Source of the DNA: a virus
Virus record (IMG/VR): IMGVR_UViG_3300042863_000708
Location: 1-50,429 of that record
Strand: one strand, 5' to 3'
Length of the DNA stretch: 50,429 nucleotides
Shown here: one piece after another, positions 8,960 to 16,782 of the stretch
Numbering within the stretch: position 1 is the stretch's first letter
Layout of the letters: every line of letters starts with the position of its first letter
Made by a program: the position numbers and the translations under genes
The notes under the pieces: model-generated
Seen by the model: only the letters and a program-made list of their open reading frames with translations
The model's database searches: none
Told to the model about the DNA's origin: nothing

Positions 8960-9966
8960 TGTCAGACACCATTGATATGGAATCAGTTCTTTCTCAGTTA
9001 GATCCAAAGCTTAGAAAGAAAATTACATCAGCATCAGGAATTGAAGTACATAAGCAAAAGACTCCAAGCATTGGACTAAACAATGCATTAAAAGGTGGTC
9101 TTGCATATGGTCGTCAAATACTTATCTGGGGAAACAAGTCTGCAGGAAAATCATCTTTTTGTTTACAGATGATTGGTGAGGCTCAGAAAGAAGGAAAGAT
9201 CTGTGCTTGGATAGATGCAGAACAATCGTTTGATCCAGACTGGGCAAAGAAGCTGGGTGCAGATCCAGAGAAACTGATCTACTCTCAGGCTAGAACTGTT
9301 AATGATATGGTAGACGTTGCTACGCAGCTTATGTCAGCAGGAGCAGACATAATCGTTGTAGACTCTATCTCTGCCCTTCTTCCAGCAATCTACTTTGAGA
9401 AGGATAGTTCAGAACTAAAGCAACTTGAGAACACAAAGCAAATTGGTGCAGAAGCACGAGACATGACTAATGCCGTGAAGATGCTTAACTATGCAAACAA
9501 CCAGACAAAGCAAACCCTTTTGATTCTTATATCTCAACAAAGAAATCAAATTGGGGCTATGTATGTCAGCCACGCTCCAACTGGTGGTCACGCTGTTAAG
9601 TTTTTCTCTAGCACCATTGTAAAACTTTGGTCTAGTGAATCAGAAAACCAAGCAATCAAAGACAAGATAGCAACAGGAGATAAATTAATTGAAAAGAAAA
9701 TTGGAAGAAGTGTTACATGGAATGTGGACTTCAATAAGACTGGACCCGCTTTTATCAGCGGTCAGTATGATTTCTACTTTGACGGCGATAATATTGGCGT
9801 GGACAATATTGCAGAAGTCCTAGACGTTGCAGAGCAACTTGGTAAGGTTGAAAAGGGTGGAGCATGGTATACCGTCCTTGGAGAGAGGTTCCAGGGGCGT
9901 GCAAAGGTGATTGAGTGGCTTAGGGAGAACCCAGAGAAAGCAGAAGAACTTGTCAAGCTACTCTAA
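8959..9966 (+). CDS. recA: RecA-family recombinase
   Basis: A 335-residue strand-exchange ATPase. Walker A is GNKSAGKSS (residues 58-66), Walker B is IIVVDSISALLP, and LISQQRNQIG followed by PTGGHAVKFF matches the DNA-binding loops and the conserved C-core of RecA. It lacks the longer acidic C-terminus of host RecA. It is grouped with a Cas4-like nuclease and a RuvC-like resolvase, making a full recombination set. Confidence 0.95.
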   Translation: MSDTIDMESVLSQLDPKLRKKITSASGIEVHKQKTPSIGLNNALKGGLAYGRQILIWGNKSAGKSSFCLQMIGEAQKEGKICAWIDAEQSFDPDWAKKLGADPEKLIYSQARTVNDMVDVATQLMSAGADIIVVDSISALLPAIYFEKDSSELKQLENTKQIGAEARDMTNAVKMLNYANNQTKQTLLILISQQRNQIGAMYVSHAPTGGHAVKFFSSTIVKLWSSESENQAIKDKIATGDKLIEKKIGRSVTWNVDFNKTGPAFISGQYDFYFDGDNIGVDNIAEVLDVAEQLGKVEKGGAWYTVLGERFQGRAKVIEWLRENPEKAEELVKLL

Positions 9967-9976
9967 GTATGAAGTG

Positions 9977-10120
9977 ATGCATGGAGAATTTTCTTGTCAA
10001 AGTTGTCAGCAAAAAATATCAACAGCAAGATTCTACCCAGCCGTTCTTGATATTACATGGAAGTGTAAAGACTGTGATACTGTCTCTACCGTCAACATAA
10101 AAAGAGACAGGGGTTACTAA
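9977..10120 (+). CDS. Small zinc-ribbon protein
   Basis: A 47-residue protein from ATG 9977 with two Cys pairs (CQSC at residues 7-10 and CKDC), the zinc-ribbon pattern. It overlaps the next start by one base (TAATG). The frame extends upstream into recA, but the overlap argues for the internal ATG. Function unknown; the neighbours suggest a recombination or transcription accessory. Confidence 0.65.
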   Translation: MHGEFSCQSCQQKISTARFYPAVLDITWKCKDCDTVSTVNIKRDRGY

Positions 10121-10425
10121 TGAGCGAGCGTGCTGAACTTAGAAGAATAGGTGCGACCCCACACAAGAACTCTGGTAGGGGAAAGATACAAAAAGCTGAC
10201 GGAAACCTTGACAGGTACATAGTTGATGTAAAGGAATACTCTAAATCATTTTCTATAAATCGTGATGTATGGGCAAAGATATGTACAGACACATTAAAGA
10301 CAGATCCAGAAAAGTCACCAGTCCTCATGATTGTTCTTGGAGACACACACAAGACAAGACTTGCTATAATTGAGTGGAATGAATTCGAAGAACTACGAGA
10401 GATAAGAGAGAAAAGTGACGGATAA
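10120..10425 (+). CDS. Putative PD-(D/E)XK-like resolvase/nuclease
   Basis: A 101-residue protein whose N-terminal half (NSGRGKIQKADGNLDRYIVD, then VKEYSKSFSI) resembles the G-S-G-R-G...D...(D/E)xK arrangement of archaeal Hjc-like and phage VRR/PD-(D/E)XK resolvases, with D-V-K as the catalytic half-motif. The C-terminal half has two strands (VLMIVLG, LAIIEW). It lies between RecA and the Cas4-like nuclease. It is short for this fold, so the call is tentative. Confidence 0.45.
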   Translation: MSERAELRRIGATPHKNSGRGKIQKADGNLDRYIVDVKEYSKSFSINRDVWAKICTDTLKTDPEKSPVLMIVLGDTHKTRLAIIEWNEFEELREIREKSDG

Positions 10426-10720
10426 GAGTACGCTACAAGAGATTAATGATTTATATAATATTGCAGAGTTCATGGAAGATGAAGAACTTACTAAAGCACT
10501 AGAGTTTATAACCAAGCTAATTCTAAAGCCAGACATTCCCCTTGCCGTTGCATCTGTAGAAATTGTTCGTATGCAAGCAATTGCAGCAAAACTAGCTTTG
10601 CAAGCAAGGTGGATGACTAACGTAGAAAAAGGAAATACAGCAAAGAAAAATATCTATTACACAACTGCAGCAGAACTTGATAAGATTGTTGCATCTCTAA
10701 AATATCTAGTGAAGGTGTGA
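10415..10720 (+). CDS. Small helical protein of unknown function
   Basis: A 101-residue helical protein with a GTG start at 10415 overlapping the upstream stop. It contains regular amphipathic helices (ALEFITKLIL, ASVEIVRMQAIAAKLALQAR). No motif is recognised. It is followed one base later by the Cas4-like gene, within the recombination operon. Confidence 0.6.
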   Translation: MTDKSTLQEINDLYNIAEFMEDEELTKALEFITKLILKPDIPLAVASVEIVRMQAIAAKLALQARWMTNVEKGNTAKKNIYYTTAAELDKIVASLKYLVKV

Positions 10721-10721
10721 C

Positions 10722-11582
10722 ATGGCTAAAACAATTGTAAGCAAGATTCTAAGAAAGACTAATAGTGTGTTAAAAGATATAGAAAAGTTTGAAGAGTTAG
10801 AAACTTCCTGGCAAACAGAGATGCAAGACGAGTCAGAGTTCCAAGATTCTGGCCCCCTTTCTGGACTTGTTGAGGCCATAGAAGAAGGCTATCGTAAAGA
10901 CAATGTTCCAAAGCATATGCAGAAGAAAACTTTCGCTCCATCAACATTGGTATGGAATCATGGTGTATGTCCAAGGTATTGGTATCTAGCATTTGATGGT
11001 GCAGAATTTTATGAGTACAAGAGTGGCAAAGTTATCACTAACATGGATAGTGGTTCAGATAGGCACGCCCGTATTCAAAAGGCATTAGAAGATTCTGGTA
11101 TCTTAATTGATAACGAAAGAAAGACAATCAATGAAGACCCACCTATCTTTGGTTATACAGATAGTTTTATCAATTGGAATAATACAGAGTATGTGGTGGA
11201 AATCAAGACAACCAACCATGATGCTTTTGATAGGCATAAAAGATCTAAAAAGGCTAGTACATATCATATCGTGCAGCTTCTAATTTATATGAAAATCTAT
11301 AAGAAGAAAAACGGTATAATATTATATGAGAATAAAAATACTCATGAACTACTAGCAGTACCAGTGAACATTACTCAAAATCATGTAGATTTTGTTGATT
11401 ATCTGTTTGATTGGATGAGAGATGTTCATGCTGCATGGAAAGACAGAAAGCTTCCAGAGGTTCCCTTTAGAAGCAATGACATAAAAATATGTCAAAACTG
11501 TCCCATACAGCAGGCGTGTAAGGATGCACCTGTCGGAGATATCAAGATAGCGCGTCGAAAGGATGAGAAAGGACTCTTCTAA
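10722..11582 (+). CDS. Cas4/RecB-like PD-(D/E)XK exonuclease with Fe-S cysteines
   Basis: A 286-residue nuclease. Visible catalytic elements are His115 (SDRHARI), Asp147 (GYTDSF) and Glu160-x-Lys162 (VVEIKTT). Four cysteines, Cys83 (HGVC) and Cys257/Cys260/Cys266 (CQNCPIQQAC), match the 4Fe-4S staple of Cas4 and AddB-type nucleases. There is no CRISPR array or Cas1/Cas2 nearby, so it is best read as a phage end-processing exonuclease working with the RecA-family protein. The assignment is strong at family level. Confidence 0.88.
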   Translation: MAKTIVSKILRKTNSVLKDIEKFEELETSWQTEMQDESEFQDSGPLSGLVEAIEEGYRKDNVPKHMQKKTFAPSTLVWNHGVCPRYWYLAFDGAEFYEYKSGKVITNMDSGSDRHARIQKALEDSGILIDNERKTINEDPPIFGYTDSFINWNNTEYVVEIKTTNHDAFDRHKRSKKASTYHIVQLLIYMKIYKKKNGIILYENKNTHELLAVPVNITQNHVDFVDYLFDWMRDVHAAWKDRKLPEVPFRSNDIKICQNCPIQQACKDAPVGDIKIARRKDEKGLF

Positions 11583-11583
11583 A

Positions 11584-11874
11584 ATGCTTTACTGCAAGTG
11601 GTGCGATAAACAGTTCTCGCCAAACACAACAAAACAAATTTATTGCAACTCTGAATGCAGGCAGGAAGCAAGCAAGGAAAAGATCCTAGAAAGATATCAT
11701 CTTCAAAAAAGAAAAAATCGCAAGGGAAAAGAAAAGAAGTGTGGAGGAGGGTGTAATACCCTCCTAAGCATTTACAATGATTCAGGCATCTGTGACAACT
11801 GCTTGGTACATCAATCAAAAATGAAAACTTTTATGAGGGAGCTAAAGAATTACTTTGACTACGAACAAAATTAG
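11584..11874 (+). CDS. Zinc-finger protein with two Cys clusters
   Basis: A 96-residue basic protein starting at ATG 11584 (AAAGGA site upstream). The first cluster is CKWC...YCNSEC near residues 4-26, like zinc-ribbon or MYM-type fingers; the second is CGGGC...CDNC. A Lys/Arg-rich linker (QKRKNRKGKEKK) joins them and could bind nucleic acid. It overlaps the RuvC-like gene. Confidence 0.65.
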   Translation: MLYCKWCDKQFSPNTTKQIYCNSECRQEASKEKILERYHLQKRKNRKGKEKKCGGGCNTLLSIYNDSGICDNCLVHQSKMKTFMRELKNYFDYEQN

Positions 11875-12448
11875 ACAGGCTCTTGAAGACAACATAAAAC
11901 CACAAACAATCATTGCTGTGGATGCATCAACAAACTCTCTTGCCTTTTCTTATTTTACAAACGGAAAGTTGGTTAAGTATGGCAAGATTAGATTTAATGG
12001 TACAGATGCTCTCTATAAATCAGGGGATGCCTGTAAAAAAGCGATACAGCTTTTTAAGATGGTTAATGCAGATGCGCTTGTCATTGAGTCTGCTATTTAT
12101 AGCAATAGCCCAAAGACGGCAATGCAACTGTCTCTCGTGCAGGGAGCGATTCTTGGAGCAGCACAAGTAGCGGGGATTAAAAACATTAAGACTATTACTC
12201 CTATGCAATGGCAAAATTATATAGGAACAAAGCTTTTATCAATATCAGAAAAGCAGGAGATAGTTAGAAAGAATCCAGGCAAATCAAAGTCTTGGTATAA
12301 AGGAGAAGAAAGAAAAACAAGAAAGCAAAGAACTATCGACTCTGTAAACAAAAACTTTAAGGTGAAGGTTATAGATGACGATGTTGCTGATGCAATTGGT
12401 GTGGGATGGTATGTGTCTGACAGATGGAATATGCTATACAATGCCTAA
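11855..12448 (+). CDS. ruvC: RuvC-like Holliday junction resolvase
   Basis: A 197-residue RNase H-fold nuclease. The acidic residues are in place: Asp23 (IAVDASTNS), Glu78 (LVIESAIYS) and the C-terminal Asp176/Asp179 region (DDDVADAIGVGWY). The TTG at 11855 is the only start that keeps the first strand. It would cut recombination or replication junctions before packaging. It overlaps the next gene by eight bases. Confidence 0.85.
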   Translation: MTTNKIRQALEDNIKPQTIIAVDASTNSLAFSYFTNGKLVKYGKIRFNGTDALYKSGDACKKAIQLFKMVNADALVIESAIYSNSPKTAMQLSLVQGAILGAAQVAGIKNIKTITPMQWQNYIGTKLLSISEKQEIVRKNPGKSKSWYKGEERKTRKQRTIDSVNKNFKVKVIDDDVADAIGVGWYVSDRWNMLYNA

Positions 12449-12608
12449 GTATGATCTTTATAAAAGCAAAAGTTGGCTTCATAAAAGATATGTTCAGGAC
12501 AAAAAGAGTCCAGAAGAGATTGCAAAAGAATGTGGATGCACAGTACAGACAGTGTATCTTTATCTAAATAAATTCGGATTAAAAATGGGAAGAAAAGGTA
12601 GAAGATGA
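12441..12608 (+). CDS. Small homeodomain-like helix-turn-helix protein
   Basis: A 55-residue protein from ATG 12441. SPEEIAKECGCTVQTVYLYL is a clear helix-turn-helix, as in resolvase/transposase-type DNA-binding domains; the C-terminus is basic (KMGRKGRR). It stands alone without a catalytic domain, so a regulator or terminase-associated DNA binder is likely. Confidence 0.75.
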   Translation: MPKYDLYKSKSWLHKRYVQDKKSPEEIAKECGCTVQTVYLYLNKFGLKMGRKGRR

Positions 12609-12958
12609 TTGAAGATGAAAAGTGGATAGGCTTAATGAAAGAGCTTATTGAGTTAAGTAAGCAGGCTCCAGCAGGGCCAGAGCTTCTTCTTCAGTGTGTA
12701 GAAGTTGCAAACCTGCTACTTAAAAAGAATATTGCCTATGGAAACTCAGCCTTAAATCCAATACAAATCTTTGCAAAAATTCCTCCAGGTGATCAGATAG
12801 ATGTTCGTATCGATGACAAGCTTAATAGAATAAAGAATGGATCTTCTTATGCAGGGGATAATGATATCCTTGACCTAGTGGGCTATCTCGTGCTAAAATT
12901 AGTGGACAGCAAAGATATTAGACTTAGGAGAGACAATGGGAAGACGGAAGAAAGTTGA
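12605..12958 (+). CDS. Conserved phage protein, possibly DUF1599/Nmad1-like
   Basis: A 117-residue helical protein. The segment NLLLKKNIAYGNSALNPI followed by VRIDDKLNRIKNG and DLVGYLVLKL resembles proteins placed near MazG or in the nucleotide-modification-associated domain 1 family. This resemblance is from memory of the motif and not verified. It overlaps both neighbours by a few bases. Confidence 0.6.
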   Translation: MIEDEKWIGLMKELIELSKQAPAGPELLLQCVEVANLLLKKNIAYGNSALNPIQIFAKIPPGDQIDVRIDDKLNRIKNGSSYAGDNDILDLVGYLVLKLVDSKDIRLRRDNGKTEES

Positions 12959-13232
12959 AATCAACGATCCGTTTAACAGAGAAGACTCTTTTGTGACAAG
13001 TGAAGGCAAAGAAATAACAAAAGGCGATCTGATTAAAGTCAGGGGTATTTGGGGAGTCAAGTTTAAGTTTCTCAACTATGTTACTAACCCAAAGAACGGG
13101 ATCTCCTGGGTAGATTGTATTGAATTAGAAAGAGGCATAAGCTGTGCCTTTAGATCCTTTTATCCTGACCGCGTAAAGCATATTCCAAAGAAGAGAGGCC
13201 AGCGTGTCAAACGATCTAATCAAACACCTTGA
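12936..13232 (+). CDS. Small basic conserved actinophage-type protein
   Basis: A 98-residue protein beginning MGRRKKVEINDPFNREDSF and ending in a very basic tail (PKKRGQRVKRSN). The centre (KGDLIKVRGIWGVKFKFLNY) looks like a small beta barrel. Similar proteins precede terminase genes in actinophages, as I recall. Nucleic-acid binding is likely from the charge; no function is known to me. Confidence 0.6.
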   Translation: MGRRKKVEINDPFNREDSFVTSEGKEITKGDLIKVRGIWGVKFKFLNYVTNPKNGISWVDCIELERGISCAFRSFYPDRVKHIPKKRGQRVKRSNQTP

Positions 13233-13725
13233 TGAAGTAAACGCTGTTGCAACAGAATATTTAAAAGGTCTTGATACCGCACAGATTTCTATGGAATTAG
13301 ATATTCCAAGAACCCGCGTGAATGCATTGCTTAATGACTGGCGACAAATGGCTAGTAGCAATGAGGCTATCCATGCTAGGGCAAGAGAGGCTTTGGCAGG
13401 AGCAGACCAACATTACTCAAGCCTCATTCGCAAGGCGTATGAGGTTATTGACTCTGCAGATCAAACATCTAACTTGGGTGCTAAGACCACCGCAATTAAA
13501 CTAATCACTGACATTGAGGCAAAGCGTATTGATATGCTGCAAAGAGCAGGACTGCTTGATAATAAAGAGATCGCAGAAGAGCTTGCCACTATGGAACGTA
13601 AGCACGAGATTCTTATTAACATTCTTAAAGAAGTTGCACAGAACCACCCAGAGATTCGTAATGAAATTATGTCAAGACTATCAGAGGCATCAAAATTTAG
13701 TGAGGTAGTTATCCTTGACAATTGA
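13204..13725 (+). CDS. terS: Putative terminase small subunit
   Basis: A 173-residue protein with a GTG start after AGAGAGG. The N-terminal part contains a helix-turn-helix (GLDTAQISMELDIPRTRVNA), followed by long helices suited to oligomerisation. It lies directly before the large subunit and overlaps it, the usual order. TerS recognises the packaging site on phage DNA. No sequence motif is unique to TerS, so the call is by architecture and position. Confidence 0.75.
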   Translation: MSNDLIKHLDEVNAVATEYLKGLDTAQISMELDIPRTRVNALLNDWRQMASSNEAIHARAREALAGADQHYSSLIRKAYEVIDSADQTSNLGAKTTAIKLITDIEAKRIDMLQRAGLLDNKEIAEELATMERKHEILINILKEVAQNHPEIRNEIMSRLSEASKFSEVVILDN

Positions 13726-15499
13726 TTTTTCTGACTTCATGGATGCGTTAGATGATGACCTCTTTGATGAAGAACCAGTAGACGTTAAAACTTTTGTTAC
13801 TAATCCACAGTTTCTTGGACTACCACCTTTGTCAGATTATCAGTACACACTTGTTGAATGCATGAGTCAGATCTATCGCAAAGAAGATTTGATAAAGATG
13901 ATGGGCTTTGAAGAGGGAACTGAGCAGTATAAAAAGTATACTAAGACTGAGATTATTCAGCAACTAGGTAAGGGTAGCGGAAAAGATCACACAGCAACTG
14001 TGGGGGTAGCTTATGTGGTTTATAAATTGCTATCTCTTAAAGATCCTGCTATGTACTATGGAAAGCCACCAGATGACTCTATTGATCTTATCAACATTGC
14101 TATCAATGCTGAGCAAGCAAAGAATGTATTCTTTGATAACTTTGTAAAGAAGATTGCAAACTCTCCCTGGTTTGCAGGAAAATTTGATACAAAAGTTGGT
14201 TCAATTAAGTTTGATAAATCTATCACTGTTTACTCAGGACATTCAGAACGAGAGTCTCACGAAGGTTTGAACCTGTTCATGGCTATCCTTGACGAGATTT
14301 CAGGATTTGCTATGCAGTCAGCGGCGGCATCAAATGATCAAGCAAAAACCGCTGACAACATTTACAAAGCTTTCCGTGGTTCAGTTGATTCACGATTCCC
14401 TGACTATGGAAAAGTTGTCCTTCTTTCCTTTCCTAGATTTAAGGGAGACTTTATTAGCAATGCATATGAAGATGCTATTGCAGAAAAAGAAACTATTATA
14501 AGAAGCCATAAGTTTATTCTTAATGAAGACTTACCAGAGGACTCTCCAGGAAATACCTTTGAAATTGAGTGGGAAGAAGATAATATAATTTCCTATAAAT
14601 ACCCACGGGTGTTTGCATTAAAGAGACCCACATGGGAAGTAAATCCTACAAGAAATATTGAAGACTTTAAGATTGCCTTCTATAAGGAACCGTCTGATGC
14701 CCTAATGCGATTTGCATGTATGCCAGGAAACAGTACAGATTCATTTTTTAAGTCTAGAGAGAAGATAGAAAGATCATTGTCTATTCGTAATCCTTTAGAT
14801 CAAAATAGAAGATTTGATTTAAACTTCAAACCCAATCCAGATACCATTTACTATGTCCATGCAGACCTTGCACAGAAGCATGATAAGTGTGCGGTTGCAA
14901 TCAGTCATGTTGAAAGATGGGTAGAGGTCCAGTCGTTCAATGACTACACACAGGTAGTTCCATTCGTTGTGGTTGATGCTATAGCTTGGTGGGAACCAAA
15001 AAGAGAAGGTCCAGTAGATCTTTCAGAGGTAAAGAACTGGATTATTAATCTTAAAAGAAATGGATTTAATTTAGGTATGGTTACCTTTGACCGCTGGCAA
15101 TCATTTGATATTCAACAAGAGTTAAAACAGGTCAGCATAAATACAGAAACTTTATCTGTTGCAAAAAAACATTATGAAGACTTGGCAATGCTTTTTTATG
15201 AAGAAAGAGTTGCTGCGCCACATATCGATATCTTACTAGATGAGTTATTAGAATTAAGAATCATGCCAAACAATAGAGTTGATCACCCAAGAAAGAAGTC
15301 TAAGGACTTAGCTGATGCCATGTGTGGTTCAGTATACAATGCAATCAGCAAGACAAGAAGAGAAGCTATTGGAGATGTAGAGATTCACACATGGTCTTCC
15401 TTTAAAGCAGATAGAAATAGAGATCTGGTAGAGGAACAAGCTAAACCTAAAATGACAGAAGAGATAGAAGAATATCTAAGAGGCTTCAAATTACTATAG
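13715..15499 (+). CDS. terL: Terminase large subunit (packaging ATPase and nuclease)
   Basis: A 594-residue protein. The ATPase Walker A is GKGSGKD (about residues 85-91), and Walker B with catalytic Glu is MAILDEIS near 193-194. The RNase H-fold nuclease has the first Asp in YYVHADLAQKHD, a second in VTFDRWQS and the third in DLADAMCGS. The TTG at 13715 is the likely start; the next ATG at 13739 has no ribosome binding site. The portal gene expected downstream is not here. Confidence 0.95.
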   Translation: MTIDFSDFMDALDDDLFDEEPVDVKTFVTNPQFLGLPPLSDYQYTLVECMSQIYRKEDLIKMMGFEEGTEQYKKYTKTEIIQQLGKGSGKDHTATVGVAYVVYKLLSLKDPAMYYGKPPDDSIDLINIAINAEQAKNVFFDNFVKKIANSPWFAGKFDTKVGSIKFDKSITVYSGHSERESHEGLNLFMAILDEISGFAMQSAAASNDQAKTADNIYKAFRGSVDSRFPDYGKVVLLSFPRFKGDFISNAYEDAIAEKETIIRSHKFILNEDLPEDSPGNTFEIEWEEDNIISYKYPRVFALKRPTWEVNPTRNIEDFKIAFYKEPSDALMRFACMPGNSTDSFFKSREKIERSLSIRNPLDQNRRFDLNFKPNPDTIYYVHADLAQKHDKCAVAISHVERWVEVQSFNDYTQVVPFVVVDAIAWWEPKREGPVDLSEVKNWIINLKRNGFNLGMVTFDRWQSFDIQQELKQVSINTETLSVAKKHYEDLAMLFYEERVAAPHIDILLDELLELRIMPNNRVDHPRKKSKDLADAMCGSVYNAISKTRREAIGDVEIHTWSSFKADRNRDLVEEQAKPKMTEEIEEYLRGFKLL

Positions 15500-15506
15500 G
15501 AGAATA

Positions 15507-16526
15507 ATGAAAGAATCACTTTGTTTTGATGACATCCTTTTGGTGCCACAACACAGCTCAGTAAAGTCAAGGCACGACGTAAGATTAACAATGTCAATTG
15601 GTTATGGGGCAAAAGAAATTAGTCTTTATACACCAGTAATTGCATCACCAATGGATACAGTCTGCGATGTAGAGATGTGTAAGGCTATGTCTGACAGGGG
15701 TGGATTGGGAATACTTCATAGGTATATGAGTTATGAAGAACAAGTAGCAAAGTCTCAAGACCTTATTGAAGACAAATATAATTTTGGAGTAGCCGTTGCA
15801 TCTAACAATGGATTTCTATCACAGGCAGACAGCTTATACAAGATAGGTGTAAGAATATTTTTAGTTGATACCGCTAATGGTCACAGTGACAATGCAATTA
15901 ATGCAGTTAAAGAACTTTCATTAGCCCTGCCAGATGCACATATTATGGCAGGCAATGTTGCTACTTACGACGGATTTAAAAGACTTGCAGAGGTTGGAGC
16001 AGACTCTATTCGTGTTGGAATAGGTGGTGGAAGCGTATGTACAACAAGGATAGTAAGTGGTCATGGAGTTCCTACTGCTCATTCAATATCTGAAGTAGCA
16101 TTGCAAAACGAATATCAGTGTTCAATTGTTGCTGATGGTGGAATTAGAAACAGTGGAGACATGGTAAAAGCTTTTGCTTTGGGAGCAGATGCAGTCATGC
16201 TGGGATCAATGCTTGCTGGAACAGACGAATCACCAGGAGAAGTATTTGAGTCAAATGGAGCAACTGTTAAGCACTTTAGGGGAATGGCCTCTGATAAAGC
16301 TCAAATTGATTTTATAGGAAAGTCTTCTGTTACAGAAGGTGTTTCTACAACGATTACATACAAGGGATCTGTCAATGCAATTATTGATCAGGTCAGGGGG
16401 GGCTTGGGTAGCGGGTGTTCTTATTCGGGGGTAGATAATCTATCATCCTTACATATACATTCAGAAGCTATTAAAGTTTCCCCATTAAGTGTAAATGAAT
16501 CAAAACCCCACGCTCTGGTGGTATAA
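15507..16526 (+). CDS. guaB: IMP dehydrogenase / GMP reductase family enzyme
   Basis: A 339-residue TIM-barrel enzyme without the CBS pair of host GuaB. The catalytic loop is GGGSVCTTR with Cys178, followed by [18 protein letters not shown] and [19 protein letters not shown] bind the nucleotide phosphate, and the C-terminal ESKPH resembles the IMP dehydrogenase tail more than GMP reductase. It would push purines toward (or from) guanine nucleotides during infection. It has its own AGGAG site seven bases after terL. Confidence 0.88.
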   Translation: MKESLCFDDILLVPQHSSVKSRHDVRLTMSIGYGAKEISLYTPVIASPMDTVCDVEMCKAMSDRGGLGILHRYMSYEEQVAKSQDLIEDKYNFGVAVASNNGFLSQADSLYKIGVRIFLVDTANGHSDNAINAVKELSLALPDAHIMAGNVATYDGFKRLAEVGADSIRVGIGGGSVCTTRIVSGHGVPTAHSISEVALQNEYQCSIVADGGIRNSGDMVKAFALGADAVMLGSMLAGTDESPGEVFESNGATVKHFRGMASDKAQIDFIGKSSVTEGVSTTITYKGSVNAIIDQVRGGLGSGCSYSGVDNLSSLHIHSEAIKVSPLSVNESKPHALVV

Positions 16527-16527
16527 T
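16519..16527 (+). promoter_or_regulatory. Extended -10 (TGGTATAAT), six bases before ATG 16534
   Basis: TGGTATAAT overlaps the end of the guaB-like gene (its stop codon is within it). Six bases separate the box from the next ATG and there is no ribosome binding site, giving a leaderless transcript. Confidence 0.55.
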
Positions 16528-16533
16528 AATCTC

Positions 16534-16782
16534 ATGTTTAATAAAATTTTTAAGAATAATTTTGCAAAAGTAACTAATGAAGATATGGTTCTCAACATTG
16601 ATAAGTTAAGAGACTATGAAGGAATGGAAGTTTGCGGCACCCATCCAGAAAATAACTCAGTTTGCGTTAAGATAAATAGTAATCGTGGGCTAGAGCGCAG
16701 AAAGTTTGAAAGATTTGTCAAGGACAATTGGGAGGGTAATGTAACCATTTGTGAAGATGGATGCATTGAGGTAAGCAAGTAA
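16534..16782 (+). CDS. Small unknown protein, leaderless
   Basis: An 82-residue protein with three Cys (EVCGTH, NSVCVKI, TICEDGC). The frame continues upstream, but the TATAAT box six bases before ATG 16534 fixes the start. It overlaps the next gene by one base. No family recognised. Confidence 0.6.
   Translation: MFNKIFKNNFAKVTNEDMVLNIDKLRDYEGMEVCGTHPENNSVCVKINSNRGLERRKFERFVKDNWEGNVTICEDGCIEVSK

Noticed and set aside
15507-16526. IMP dehydrogenase as part of a 2-aminoadenine (dZ) genome pathway.
   Set aside because: No PurZ, DatZ or DpoZ-type polymerase is present; the replicase is DnaE-type.
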